Shown: one piece after another, positions 8,230-17,039 of the stretch
How positions within the stretch are numbered: position 1 is the first letter of the stretch
How the letters are laid out: each line of letters starts with the position of its first letter
Assembly (NCBI GenBank): GCA_963599255.1
Contig: CAVBWS010000005.1
Coordinates: forward strand, 6,613 to 70,612
Origin: RGIG5612 sp963599255
Lineage (GTDB): Bacteria; Bacillota; Clostridia; Lachnospirales; Lachnospiraceae
Length of the DNA: 64,000 nt
Reading direction: 5' to 3'
Program-made: the position numbers and the translations under genes
Notes under the pieces: model-generated
Seen by the model: the letters and a program-made list of their open reading frames with translations, nothing else
Databases searched by the model: none
Told to the model about the DNA's origin: nothing

Positions 8230-9147
8230 ATGAGAAAAAATAACCATATAATCGATCTGCATATGCACAGTGTTCACTCGGACGGAACATTTACAACAAA
8301 CGAGATGCTGGCCATGCTGTGGGATAAAAACGCCGATATCATATCATTTACAGACCATGACAGTGTAGGCTGCTATTATGATATCAGAGAAGGCAGAGCC
8401 AGACTCTATCCTGACGTTACCCTTATCCCCGGCGTTGAGCTGAGCTGTCAGGTAGACGGGCTGCTCCGCGATATGCTAGGCTACGGCATCTCTGTAGACT
8501 ATATCAATAATTACCTTAATGAAAAATACAGTCCTGCCAACCGCCTGAAGAAGCAGCAGTTGGTGTTAGAGAGGTTCAAGGAGATCTGCCGCAGCAAGAA
8601 CCTCTGCTTCGATGAATCAATTCATGTAACCGAAGGCAAGAAAGCTGAAGGATATACGGTAATGTATATGGAACTCAATCGCCATCCCAAGAACATAGAA
8701 CGTTTCCCGTTTCTTGGGGACTGCACCAGATTGTATTGGGATCATATCTCTAATATTAACAGTGAATTCTTTATAGATGAAACATTTGACCTGCCTACAT
8801 TTGCCGAGGCGATTGACGTGATCCATAAGGCAGGAGGCAAGGCATTCCTGGCTCACCCCTTCGTATACGCAATGTCCGATGAGGATACAGAGGCGTTGAT
8901 CAAATACGCTGCCGACAACGGCGTCGACGGACTAGAGCTTAAGCACCAGTCTAATAAGGAAGGCCATGTAGAAAAGCTGCGGGGCTTTGCCAAGAAATAC
9001 AATCTCTTAACCAGCGGCGGCACAGACTTTCACGGACTTAATAAGCCGGGCATCAAGCTTATCACTGCCTTCGGCAACATGTTGGTTGAATATGAAGATG
9101 TTAAGGAATGGGTGGAAGAATTAGGCGAACTTCAATGCGTCCTTTAG
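8230..9147 (+). CDS. PHP-domain phosphoesterase (YciV/TrpH-like)
   Basis: This 305-residue protein has the four PHP metal-binding motifs: DLHMHSVHSDGT near residue 9, FTDHDSVG near 37, PGVELS near 69, and a C-terminal GTDFHG near 261. Relatives hydrolyse 3',5'-nucleoside bisphosphates or degrade RNA 5' to 3' in the cytoplasm. Here the insert between motifs (about residues 95-190) is not recognised and could change the substrate. CAGGAGA precedes the ATG. Its 3' end overlaps the convergent sigma-factor gene by 27 bases. It is divergent from the thiosugar importer and may share its regulatory region. Confidence 0.8.
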   Translation: MRKNNHIIDLHMHSVHSDGTFTTNEMLAMLWDKNADIISFTDHDSVGCYYDIREGRARLYPDVTLIPGVELSCQVDGLLRDMLGYGISVDYINNYLNEKYSPANRLKKQQLVLERFKEICRSKNLCFDESIHVTEGKKAEGYTVMYMELNRHPKNIERFPFLGDCTRLYWDHISNINSEFFIDETFDLPTFAEAIDVIHKAGGKAFLAHPFVYAMSDEDTEALIKYAADNGVDGLELKHQSNKEGHVEKLRGFAKKYNLLTSGGTDFHGLNKPGIKLITAFGNMLVEYEDVKEWVEELGELQCVL

Positions 9148-9636
9148 CTCTTGCAGAGCCTTCTTGTGCACGATCTTTACATTGGCATATGACATTCCCA
9201 TGCGCTGAGCCACATCCTTAAGAGTCAGATTGCTGTAATAATGCAGAACAATAACATCTCTGGATCGTTCAGAGATGTGTTCTAGTGCATCTGCCAGCTC
9301 CTCTAATTCTTCATTTGCAACGACCTCTGACTCGATGTCCCGGGTATCTATCAAGGTCTCCGGCATCAGTCCCTCCGACCCGTTTTCATCCGGAATCGGC
9401 TCGTACACCTTGCGAGTTCGGTAATAATCCAGAACCGTATTGTTGGCAATCGTATATATCCAGGTGGACGCGCACGCCTTGGCAGGGTCAAATCTATCAA
9501 TGTTCGCCGTGATTTTCAGAAAAATGTCAGACACAATATCCTCGACTGCATCAATATCTGAAACCTTACGCGCAACGAAGCCGTACACTTTCTTGTAATA
9601 AGTGTTATATATTTCTTCTAAACTGGGCTTTTGCAT
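9121..9636 (-). CDS. ECF-type RNA polymerase sigma factor
   Basis: The 171-residue protein contains only sigma regions 2 and 4, as in extracytoplasmic-function factors. Region 2 spans about residues 8-77 with DAVEDIVSDIFLKI and STWIYTIANN. Region 4 spans about 118-168 with SERSRDVIVLHYYSNLTLKDVA and the helix-turn-helix SYANVKIVHKKAL. Its ATG overlaps the stop of the upstream small gene by one base, so the two are co-translated. There is no recognisable anti-sigma factor with a membrane segment; the partner upstream is soluble. Its regulon cannot be told from the window. Confidence 0.88.
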   Translation of the reverse strand: MQKPSLEEIYNTYYKKVYGFVARKVSDIDAVEDIVSDIFLKITANIDRFDPAKACASTWIYTIANNTVLDYYRTRKVYEPIPDENGSEGLMPETLIDTRDIESEVVANEELEELADALEHISERSRDVIVLHYYSNLTLKDVAQRMGMSYANVKIVHKKALQELKDALKFA

Positions 9637-9932
9637 TATATAAAATCTCCGGGTGTCAGATTTTTATTACAGCCTAAGGGCCTGTTCTGTGCTGCATTAT
9701 CTGCCTTATCAGCCTTGATGCAACTGGTTAATGTGCTGAATGAACCGGCTGCTGCATGTACATCCCCCGCTGCACTCAGCATCTCCAGGTCAGTTTCCTC
9801 TATTTCGCTGCAAAGCACCTCTTCATTTTCCGGTAATTGATATCGATCCGTTACATCATCAATCACGTTCTGCAGTCTGGAATTCTGCACAAAATATTGC
9901 AAATCAAATAATTGTTGTAATCTTGCTTCCAT
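9636..9932 (-). CDS. Small acidic protein co-transcribed with the ECF sigma factor
   Basis: This 98-residue protein is not recognised. It begins MEARLQQLFDLQYFVQNS, has an acidic centre (EEVLCSEIEETDLEML) and two cysteines near the C-terminus, and shows no membrane segment. GGGGAG lies nine bases before the ATG at 9932; an in-frame GTG at 9950 is less likely. An extended -10 promoter sits directly upstream. Its one-base stop/start overlap with the sigma gene suggests a regulator or client of that sigma factor, possibly a soluble anti-sigma-like protein. That role is a guess from position only. Confidence 0.6.
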   Translation of the reverse strand: MEARLQQLFDLQYFVQNSRLQNVIDDVTDRYQLPENEEVLCSEIEETDLEMLSAAGDVHAAAGSFSTLTSCIKADKADNAAQNRPLGCNKNLTPGDFI

Positions 9933-9955
9933 AATATATCCGCTCCCCACGAGGT

Positions 9956-9964
9956 ATTATACCA
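9956..9964 (-). promoter_or_regulatory. Extended -10 promoter of the sigma-factor operon
   Basis: Read on the minus strand, TGGTATAAT (9964-9956) is a perfect extended -10 element just ahead of the small gene and the ECF sigma gene. No strong -35 box is visible, which is normal for extended -10 promoters. The leader to the ATG is only about 15-20 bases. Confidence 0.55.
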
Positions 9965-10048
9965 CCCCTTGTCCCACATAACACATAAATTTATCAGCAT
10001 ACATTTTCTGCCGATCCTTTTTCATTTTACCATGCACTTTCATGCTCT

Positions 10049-11650
10049 CTATTTTGTATATTCGATTATCTTGCAGCTGTGTTTTCTCTTGCCGACCCCG
10101 GCATCCTTGTTATAGGTAACAGCCACAAGCAAAATCCTGCGATTGATATTTTCAAGAACAGATGGGTACTTCCTATTCAATATTTGCTCAATCGTTCCTT
10201 CCGCTGATTTATTCCACTTTAGCTCAATTACGAGTGCAGGCCAGTCAGAATCAGGCAGCGGAATATAAACAATATCGGCGTATCCTTCTCCTGCCGGAAG
10301 TTCCTCAAACTGAAGGTAGTGATCACGATATGTATAATAAGCCAGCTTAATAACGCTGCGCAGGCTATCCTCCTTGTTATAATGAAGAGCTGCCGTCTCC
10401 TCTGAATGCACCTTCTCGATCTGCTCCGCAACCTTGCTCTCATCCTTCTGAATCGTCGCTGCAAAAAGTGCCTCGCTCTCTCTTAATCGCTGCAAAGTTG
10501 CCTCATGCCGGACCTCATGTATAGACCGCTGGAATTCCCTTTTTATCTCTTCATTAGGAATTCTGGCAACACCTTTTTTATAGTCATATGCCAGATAACC
10601 CAGATGTATCATCAATGTCAGGACGTCATCCTTTCCATTGAAGGTGGTAAGATCATTGGCAAATCCATTCGTATCAACCTTTACATCCACGCCTCCGATA
10701 AGCTCTGCTATAGTCTTGGTCAATCCATTAAAATCCCTGCTGATATAATCAAGAAGCCCTTCAGCCGCAGATGTTTCTGTCCAATATGAATCGAAATCCT
10801 CGTTACGGATTGCCTTCATTACTGAGTTAGGATTGTATACAGCACCAACTCCCTTAAAGTCATATCCATCATACCAGAGCTTCATTGTATCAAAATCAAC
10901 TTCATGTTTACAGCACAGGGCTCTAACCTCTTGTTCAGTGAATCCCACAAATTCAGCAAATCTCAGGGGCTTAATCATGGTATACTCGTCGAAATCAGAT
11001 ATGGCAGACTGCGATCCATCCTTTTTGATCGGAAGAATTCCGGTCATATATGCTGCTGCCACCACCTTAGGAGTAAATGTTCCGTTCTTGAACCATTCCC
11101 TCAGAAGATCCAGATATGCCTTCTGTGCCTGCGGATCATCCTTCGCCTCCCGAATAATGGCATCCCACTCATCGATAATAAAAACAAACTTTCTTCCACC
11201 AGGCTGCTCCGAAATATCCGTCAATTTTTCCTTTAATTCTCTGCCTGGCAACACAGTCATATTCAAGGTATCCAGCTCCTCAGACAGTGCCTGAACTATC
11301 ATGTTGGGAACATCAACTAAAGGAATTCCCTCTCGCCGAGCTCGTGATACAAAACTGGTGATCTCCAGATAAATCACATTATAACTATTAAGATGTTTTT
11401 TGTATTCATCTGTCGAGGATATCAATTTATCATCGAATAATTCATGCGAATCACACGAGCAATCATAATATGCTGTCAGCATTCTGGCCGCATATGACTT
11501 ACCGAACCTGCGCGGTCTGCTGACACAGGTGAGCTTCTTGGATTTACATACTGTCTGATTGATCTTGTCAATCAGCATAGTCTTATCAACATAATCTTCA
11601 TCATTGATTTCAGCAAATAAACTGTTACCGGGATTGATATAGATGCCCAC
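10049..11650 (-). CDS. AAA-ATPase-like protein with C-terminal PD-(D/E)XK nuclease-like domain
   Basis: This 533-residue protein belongs to the large family of AAA-ATPase-like plus DUF1703-type proteins abundant in gut anaerobes. The N-terminal third has SRPRRFGKSYAARML, an atypical P-loop, and FIIDEWDAI as a Walker B. The C-terminal part has ADIVYIPL and VIELKWNKS, matching a PD-(D/E)XK core. The start is taken as the GTG at 11650 because GGAGG lies about eight bases before it and related proteins begin GIYINPGN; the frame runs on to 11683. The cellular role of this family is unknown. It is often multi-copy and mobile-element associated. Confidence 0.75.
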   Translation of the reverse strand: MGIYINPGNSLFAEINDEDYVDKTMLIDKINQTVCKSKKLTCVSRPRRFGKSYAARMLTAYYDCSCDSHELFDDKLISSTDEYKKHLNSYNVIYLEITSFVSRARREGIPLVDVPNMIVQALSEELDTLNMTVLPGRELKEKLTDISEQPGGRKFVFIIDEWDAIIREAKDDPQAQKAYLDLLREWFKNGTFTPKVVAAAYMTGILPIKKDGSQSAISDFDEYTMIKPLRFAEFVGFTEQEVRALCCKHEVDFDTMKLWYDGYDFKGVGAVYNPNSVMKAIRNEDFDSYWTETSAAEGLLDYISRDFNGLTKTIAELIGGVDVKVDTNGFANDLTTFNGKDDVLTLMIHLGYLAYDYKKGVARIPNEEIKREFQRSIHEVRHEATLQRLRESEALFAATIQKDESKVAEQIEKVHSEETAALHYNKEDSLRSVIKLAYYTYRDHYLQFEELPAGEGYADIVYIPLPDSDWPALVIELKWNKSAEGTIEQILNRKYPSVLENINRRILLVAVTYNKDAGVGKRKHSCKIIEYTK

Positions 11651-11679
11651 AGAACCGCCTCCTTCCCATATTCCGGATA

Positions 11680-11922
11680 TCATATGCGCACAATGCTAAT
11701 GTCACAGAAGCAGTATGCGACACTGGCTAGTTTTTTGTCAAGTTCATGTGTGTTTCGCATACATTTTCCCGCAACGATATTATATTCACGGTTAAATGCA
11801 GTGTCAATCTCGCCAGTATCCCGGTAAACGGTAAAATATGCTTTTCCTCCGAAGCCCGTGACACTTCCGAGCTTGTCACCATACACAATTATATACGAAT
11901 CAGGTTGTAAGCGGTAAAACAA
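11680..11922 (-). CDS. Possible small hypothetical protein or gene remnant
   Basis: An open frame of 80 codons begins with TTG and has no visible ribosome binding site. The peptide (for example VTGFGGKAYFTVYRDTGE and FNREYNIVAGKC) reads like genuine protein, so it may be the tail of a decayed larger gene. No family is recognised. It lies just before the AAA-ATPase-like gene on the same strand. Beyond it, 11974-11985 holds a perfect 12-base palindrome of no known role. Confidence 0.25.
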   Translation of the reverse strand: MFYRLQPDSYIIVYGDKLGSVTGFGGKAYFTVYRDTGEIDTAFNREYNIVAGKCMRNTHELDKKLASVAYCFCDISIVRI

Positions 11923-12065
11923 ATATGTTAGCGAATAGTTGAAGAAGCAATCGCCTATGAAAAATGGCAGGGCGACGCATGCGTCAAAACCTATATGATT
12001 GCCCCATTAATAGAGTATTCCTGCGCGGAAATTCGCGAGTACTTAGTTATTGCAACAATCCTTTT

Positions 12066-12461
12066 TTATTCACATAGTTCATTTATAAGCTCAATTACCC
12101 TTTCTCTGCCTTGCGGACTGAGTCTTTTGAATTTTTCCACATATAGTTCCATATCATGATTATCCTCGACTAATATAATATCCTTGCCTTTAGCAGAACA
12201 TAATACTTTATCTGAAGCCCTGGACATCGGAACATCATATCCTGCAAGCCATGCCTCGGAAACGCCAAGTGCCAATGCAAGCACTGTCAATTTTTCCTGA
12301 TTCGGATTACACCTGCCTGCAATATAATGACTGAGCGTACTTCTTGAAAAATTAATATTCATCTTGCGCATATATGGTCTGCATTTAACCATTATATCTG
12401 CTTGACGAAGATTATTTATTTCCATGTACTTTTTTATTCTTTCACCTGGTGTTGCTTTCAT
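12066..12461 (-). CDS. XRE-family helix-turn-helix regulator
   Basis: The 131-residue protein has an N-terminal Cro/C1-type helix-turn-helix over about residues 7-72, starting GERIKKYMEINNLRQADI, followed by FSRSTLSHYIAGRCNPNQEKLTVLALALGVSEAWLAGY. A short unrecognised C-terminal tail ends with SPQGRERVIELINEL. This layout is common in Firmicute repressors, often of prophage origin. GGAG lies eight bases before the ATG at 12461; the frame extends to a weak TTG at 12521. It stands alone in a region of remnants, so its target is unknown and may be its own promoter. Confidence 0.8.
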   Translation of the reverse strand: MKATPGERIKKYMEINNLRQADIMVKCRPYMRKMNINFSRSTLSHYIAGRCNPNQEKLTVLALALGVSEAWLAGYDVPMSRASDKVLCSAKGKDIILVEDNHDMELYVEKFKRLSPQGRERVIELINELCE

Positions 12462-12544
12462 TTCAAATGCTCCGTTATGTCGTTGTGACAAATTCAATTT
12501 CGCAGTCTCTTCACCGTACAATCACGCATTTATTTGTACTGACT

Positions 12545-12585
12545 AAATCAGCAAAATCGCCCCTAATGGGGCGCTTTGCTGATTT
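12545..12585. other. Strong hairpin upstream of the XRE gene
   Basis: AAATCAGCAAA (12545-12555) pairs with TTTGCTGATTT (12575-12585), and inside it CGCCCC pairs with GGGGCG around TAAT. This gives an almost continuous 17-base-pair stem. It lies between an amidohydrolase remnant and the XRE gene and could be a terminator or an autoregulatory operator. Confidence 0.5.
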
Positions 12586-12645
12586 GGTAATATTGAAATA
12601 GGGTAAGGACGAATCACGCCCTTTTGGGGTTTATAATCAACAGAA

Positions 12646-12837
12646 TCACAAGGATCTGCCAATTAGCTTCTCAGCATTTTTATAATACAAAAGCTCTCGT
12701 TCAAATTGCGTCAGGTTCAGGTTTGTAACATATGAAACCATTTCTCCTGGATCTTCAAATGCATAGTCACTGCCAAACATAATATTATCAATACCAAATA
12801 CCTTTTTAGTACATTCAAATGCTTCCGACTCCAGCAC
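12646..12837 (-). pseudogene. C-terminal remnant of an amidohydrolase (Amidohydro_2 type)
   Basis: About 63 codons survive. They contain NIMFGSDYAFEDPGEM and ELLYYKNAEKLIG, which match the last strand and tail of amidohydrolase-related (decarboxylase-like) TIM-barrel proteins; the aspartate in GSDY is the usual metal ligand. The complete enzyme is near 300 residues, so the first four fifths are missing. The frame is closed by TGA a few codons upstream. It sits beside another 3'-end remnant, indicating a decayed catabolic cluster. Confidence 0.65.
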
Positions 12838-12915
12838 CCTTATAACAAATGATATTCATAAGCAAAATCCCGTGATTGATAAATTCAGTAATTGCAGCTT
12901 ACGACAACGCAACTG

Positions 12916-13137
12916 TTACATTTTTTCTATAGCACATCGCACCTGCCTAAAACTCGGAAATCCGCTATATGGATCCAATGCATCTCCCGGAATTAAATCT
13001 GTTGCATTTGCCTCCTGATATCCATGTATAAAATGCAAGTCTCCAACATTTGATACTTCAGTTAAATTTGCCAGAACATATATTTCTCCAACATTATTAT
13101 AAATGCGAACCCTATGGTATGCTCCAAGCAGAATTCT
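12916..13137 (-). pseudogene. C-terminal remnant of a molybdopterin oxidoreductase
   Basis: Reading the minus strand from 13137 to a TAA at 12916 gives 73 codons, including HRVRIYNNVGEIYVLANLTE and ALDPYSGFPSFRQ. These resemble the molybdopterin-dinucleotide-binding end of the DMSO-reductase family. A TGA at 13140-13138 interrupts the frame, and the codons before it are not clearly continuous. Only the tail of an enzyme normally over 600 residues remains. The call rests on motif resemblance and needs a profile search. Confidence 0.45.
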
Positions 13138-13332
13138 TCAAATCCTCTCATTCGGGATTTTATAAGATTTTCACAGGAAAATTTTGATTTTGTAAAGGCA
13201 CATTATTCAAGCCAAAGTTACAATTTTTTTGAATATCGGTACTAAACGACATGGAATTGCAATTCTTGCAAATAATATTGCTAAAAGATTCAGAATCCGG
13301 TCCGGTTATGAAAAAAATAGCTGTAATCTCAT

Positions 13333-13383
13333 ACAGGCAGCAGACGCATCCTGATCGTTCATCAAGATACGTCTGCTGCCTGT
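13333..13383. terminator. Long perfect hairpin downstream of citE
   Basis: ACAGGCAGCAGACG (13333-13346) pairs perfectly over 14 bases with CGTCTGCTGCCTGT (13370-13383), with a 23-base loop. It lies 46 bases beyond the citE stop and is the probable end or stabiliser of the malic enzyme-citF-citE transcript. The classical T-run is missing on the minus strand. The adjoining stretch 13141-13332 shows no supported gene. Confidence 0.5.
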
Positions 13384-13428
13384 GTTTGGAATACAAATTA
13401 TATTAGGGTATATTTTGAAAGGACAAAA

Positions 13429-14319
13429 TTAGTTCATCTTTGCTTCCTGTGCCTGAATTGCCTCATATTTTGCGACAACATTCTGAGCGCTTGTATATAC
13501 AGGAGTGTCAACCATAGCTCCATCCATGGATACTGATGCAAGGCCCTTAGCGAGTCCTTCTTCTTCGAAGAACTTGATAACCTTCTTAGAATACTCAACT
13601 TCTTCTGCTGTTGGTGAATACAGTTCATGAGCAACCTTGATCTGGCTTGGATGAATAATCATTCTTCCCTCAAATCCCATCTGGCAGCCATCCTTTGTAT
13701 TCTGAATAAAATCTTCCATATTAGAATAATCTGCAAATGGTGCATCAAGTGCAAGGATTCCGGCGCTTCTTGCAGCAATACCTACGATTGTACGAGCAAC
13801 ATACTGCTCAGCAGCAAGATTTGTTCTCTTAATTCTCATATCGCAGCAATAATCAACAGCGCCGAAGAAGGCAGCTACGATCCTGTCGCTTGCATGCACG
13901 ATCTCATTGGCATTCATAATTCCTTCTGCAGTTTCAAGAAGAACCGCAACCTTAACTGTTCCAGGCTCAATTCCTCTCTCCTTCTCAAGTCTTGTTAATG
14001 CTGCATCCAGTCTCTCAACATCTGCCTTATTTCTTGTCTTAGGAAGAGTAACGCCGTCCAGTCCCGGATATACTACTGCCTCAAGGTCATCATCGGCAAA
14101 CTCTGTATGGAATCCATTAATACGCACATATACTGATGCTCCGTTAGTATGAGCATATTCCAGATGTTCTCTTGCCATTTTGCGGGCATTTGCCTTCTCC
14201 TGTGGCGGAACTGCATCCTCTACGTCAAATGTGATGTTGTCAGCACCATATTTTGCGCATTTGTCCATGAATACTGCATTATTTGCAGGTACATATAAAT
14301 TTGTTCTCATTAAAGCCAT
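13429..14319 (-). CDS. citE: Citrate lyase beta subunit-like protein (HpcH/HpaI family, CitE type)
   Basis: The 296-residue protein is a CitE-type TIM barrel. It has RTNLYVPANNAVFMDKCA at the N-terminus, TFDVEDAVPPQEK with acidic metal ligands near residue 35, a YVRINGF strand, VLLETAEGIMNA near 147, and GFEGRMIIHPSQI near 235. In citrate lyase the beta subunit cleaves citryl-thioester to oxaloacetate. Related stand-alone proteins act on malyl- or citramalyl-CoA. AGGAGGA precedes the ATG. It is the last gene of the operon with citF, yet no gamma (acyl carrier) subunit gene is present, so citrate may not be the true substrate. Confidence 0.85.
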   Translation of the reverse strand: MALMRTNLYVPANNAVFMDKCAKYGADNITFDVEDAVPPQEKANARKMAREHLEYAHTNGASVYVRINGFHTEFADDDLEAVVYPGLDGVTLPKTRNKADVERLDAALTRLEKERGIEPGTVKVAVLLETAEGIMNANEIVHASDRIVAAFFGAVDYCCDMRIKRTNLAAEQYVARTIVGIAARSAGILALDAPFADYSNMEDFIQNTKDGCQMGFEGRMIIHPSQIKVAHELYSPTAEEVEYSKKVIKFFEEEGLAKGLASVSMDGAMVDTPVYTSAQNVVAKYEAIQAQEAKMN

Positions 14320-14448
14320 GATAAATTTCCTCCTGTATTAAAACTATCGTAATCAGTCAGCGTTCATATGCCAAAGCACCGCTGTCAAGCAGTTCTCCTG
14401 CAAATGTTTCACACCAACTAAAATTTAAAATCCGGAAAACCGGTATTA

Positions 14449-15390
14449 TTACATTACATTCTGCGGTGTTCCATCAAGGAACTTAACTACATTATCAAAT
14501 ACTATATAAGCACGCTTAACCATCGCTTCCTTAGTTGCAAATGCAACATGAGGAGTCAGCAGCGTATTCTTGCAATTCAATAACGGATGATCTGACGGAA
14601 TAGGCGGTTCCATTTCAAATACATCAATACATGCGCCTGCTATTCTATCCTCATTCAAGGCATCTGCAAGTGCCTGACTGTCAAGCACAGGACCCCTTGC
14701 CAAGTTGATAAGAACAGCATTTTTCTTCATCAGTGCAATCTTGTCCGCATTGATCATATGCTTTGTCTCAGCATTTGACGGAACATGAAGTGATATAATA
14801 TCGCACTCAGACATAAGCTCATCAAGGGATACATATTTGATGCCGGTTCCTTCTTTAACTGTTCTGGAATAGGCATAGACCTCGCAGCCAAATGCCTGTG
14901 CTACCTTGGCAACATTCATTCCGATAGCACCTGTGCCTACAATACCAAACTTCTTGCCTTCAAGTTCAAATCCAACCAATCCGTCCTTTGTCTTACCATT
15001 TCTTACAGCCTCATCGCATTTGCTGATATATCTGTACAAACTGATAAGCATACCGAAGACAAGATCAGTTACTGCTGCATTAGAATATCCTGAGCAGTTG
15101 CAGATCATTATTCCCTGCTCCCTGCATGCATCTGCTGCCACATGATCGATTCCGGTAAATGCTACCGATAACAGCTTGCACTTTTCAAAGCCCTTAATTA
15201 CATCAGCATTTAACGGAAGATTGGCCTCAACTATAACATCGGCATCCTTGCCTCTATTGATCAGTTCCGCCGTGTCGGTTACTCTGGTATCGTAATAAAC
15301 GACCTCAACTCTGTCTCCCATTACTTCCTTGGCAATGTTAAGAAGCTTCTCTTTTTCTACGCCCAATGGCTCGATTATTACTAATTTCAT
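14449..15390 (-). CDS. NAD-dependent D-2-hydroxyacid dehydrogenase
   Basis: This is a 313-residue two-domain dehydrogenase that interconverts a 2-oxoacid and a D-2-hydroxyacid. The Rossmann motif is GIVGTGAIGMNVAKVAQ near residue 150. The catalytic trio is the arginine in INLARGPVLD, the glutamate in FEMEPP and the histidine in LTPHVAF. It starts two bases after citF, whose end carries its ribosome site, so the two are translationally coupled. Placed between citF and citE, it probably acts on an acid that feeds, or is released by, the CoA-transferase/lyase pair. It is only distantly similar to the two other dehydrogenases at 18517 and 37334. Confidence 0.88.
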   Translation of the reverse strand: MKLVIIEPLGVEKEKLLNIAKEVMGDRVEVVYYDTRVTDTAELINRGKDADVIVEANLPLNADVIKGFEKCKLLSVAFTGIDHVAADACREQGIMICNCSGYSNAAVTDLVFGMLISLYRYISKCDEAVRNGKTKDGLVGFELEGKKFGIVGTGAIGMNVAKVAQAFGCEVYAYSRTVKEGTGIKYVSLDELMSECDIISLHVPSNAETKHMINADKIALMKKNAVLINLARGPVLDSQALADALNEDRIAGACIDVFEMEPPIPSDHPLLNCKNTLLTPHVAFATKEAMVKRAYIVFDNVVKFLDGTPQNVM

Positions 15391-15392
15391 TT

Positions 15393-16964
15393 CTAATTCT
15401 CCTTTGGTTTTCTGACTACATCAATTACTGTTCCATCTCTGTATTCTACCACGACGACAATGTCGTCAGTAAATTCTGTAGGCACATGTGAAAATTCAGC
15501 CTTTTTCTCAGCCTGAGCTTTCATTTCTTCAATGGACATTATCGGCAGCTGTGTTTTGCCTAATGCCTTAATGATATCCGTTCTTCGTGGATTGATCGCA
15601 ATACCAATATCTGTTACCACAACATCAACAGTTTCTCCCGGAGTTGTTACAGTAGTTACATGATCTCTGATCACGCTGAGCCCTTTCTTTAGGGCATTGG
15701 TTACAACAATTGCCAGCTTAGCTCCTGCTGCACAATCCTGATTGCCGCCTGATGCCGACAATATAACGCCATTAAATCCCGTAATGACATTAACATTAAA
15801 GTTTGTGTCGACCTCTGTCGCTCCAAGTATCATTACATCCAGCTGGTTAACGAGTGCTCCCTTATTATGAGGGTTGGCATATTGGCTTGCACTCATTACC
15901 TGATGATTCTTGTTCTTGGAGACCGACGCAATAGCCTGTGTATCGAAGCTCTGGGTGTCTAAAAGTCCTTCAAACAGCCCTGCTTCAAGCATATCAACGA
16001 AATATCCCGTAATACCGCCGGATCCAAATGATCCCTTAATATTCTTTTCTTTCATTATGCTGCCAACTTCAGCAGCAACCGCAATCGATGTTCCTCCAGC
16101 ACCTGTCTGAAGTGACATTCCATTTTTGATATATCCAGCCTCGTCAATAAGCTGGGCCGTCATATGCGCAATCCTGAGGTTCTCTGGATCCGTTGTTGCT
16201 TTTGTGGGGCCAAATGCTATACCCTCCGGATCTCCGATTGAATCCACCTTTACAACATAATCTACCTTTTCCTGACTTATCTCTATCGGGCATGCCGGAA
16301 ATGGCACAAGATTATCCGTAACAGCAATAACCTTATCTGCATATTGTGCATCTGCATAAGCATATGACAACACACCACAAGCCGATTTGCCATTTGCCCC
16401 ATTCATGTTGCCGTATTCATCACAGCATGGCGCTGAAATGAAGGCAACATCTATGTGAAGTCGTCCTTCTTCTATAGCGCATGGTCTGCCTCCATGACTC
16501 TGAAATACACAAGGTTCCTTAAGCTTACCAGCGGTAATTGCCTTCGCAAGGGGACCAGGTGAGATCGTGCTCAGCGTAATCTTGCGAATCGTTCCATTCT
16601 CTGCCATATGAACCAATGGCTCATGGCATTTGAATAACCCCGATGCTGCTATATGTATGTCCTTGATACCTTTCTTTTCGATTGCTTCCATCACCATATT
16701 TACAACATGATCACCATTTCTCATATGGTGATGGAATGAAACAGTCATGCCGTCCTTGATTCCGGCCTTATCTATTGCTTCTTCAATCGATTTTAGGAGT
16801 TTGGGATTAGAAGAGTTATTCGGTTTATTTAATTGGTTTACACGAACCTTAGCTGATACTTTTTCGTATGTTCCTGCAATATGAGTATATGCTCCAGTAA
16901 ATGGTTCAACATTGCCATAGTTTTCAATATATTTTGGTATTTCTCTTCCTACTGCATTAACCAT
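15393..16964 (-). CDS. citF: Citrate lyase alpha subunit-like CoA-transferase
   Basis: At 523 residues this matches CitF, which exchanges the acyl group between the lyase and an incoming carboxylate. Family stretches include NAVGREIPKYIENYG at the start, TVSFHHHMRNGDHVVN near 75, SHGGRPCAIEEGRLHIDVAF near 160, and SGGNQDCAAGAKLA near 400. An AAGGGGG site lies before the ATG. It follows malic enzyme by 75 bases and leads into a dehydrogenase and citE. Genes for CitD, CitC, CitG and CitX, which normal citrate lyase needs for its prosthetic group, are absent. Either they lie elsewhere or this is a CoA-based variant. Confidence 0.9.
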   Translation of the reverse strand: MVNAVGREIPKYIENYGNVEPFTGAYTHIAGTYEKVSAKVRVNQLNKPNNSSNPKLLKSIEEAIDKAGIKDGMTVSFHHHMRNGDHVVNMVMEAIEKKGIKDIHIAASGLFKCHEPLVHMAENGTIRKITLSTISPGPLAKAITAGKLKEPCVFQSHGGRPCAIEEGRLHIDVAFISAPCCDEYGNMNGANGKSACGVLSYAYADAQYADKVIAVTDNLVPFPACPIEISQEKVDYVVKVDSIGDPEGIAFGPTKATTDPENLRIAHMTAQLIDEAGYIKNGMSLQTGAGGTSIAVAAEVGSIMKEKNIKGSFGSGGITGYFVDMLEAGLFEGLLDTQSFDTQAIASVSKNKNHQVMSASQYANPHNKGALVNQLDVMILGATEVDTNFNVNVITGFNGVILSASGGNQDCAAGAKLAIVVTNALKKGLSVIRDHVTTVTTPGETVDVVVTDIGIAINPRRTDIIKALGKTQLPIMSIEEMKAQAEKKAEFSHVPTEFTDDIVVVVEYRDGTVIDVVRKPKEN

Positions 16965-17039
16965 AGATTACCCCCTTTGCTTTTGATCCTGCCATGTTTT
17001 ATCGCTGCTTTTGAACAATATCGACTTCTGGCTGCTGCA

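Noticed and set aside
13160..13396. A 78-codon minus-strand frame downstream of citE
   Set aside because: Its start lies beyond the perfect citE hairpin, which it reads through. It has no ribosome site, and the composition looks like translated non-coding AT-rich DNA.
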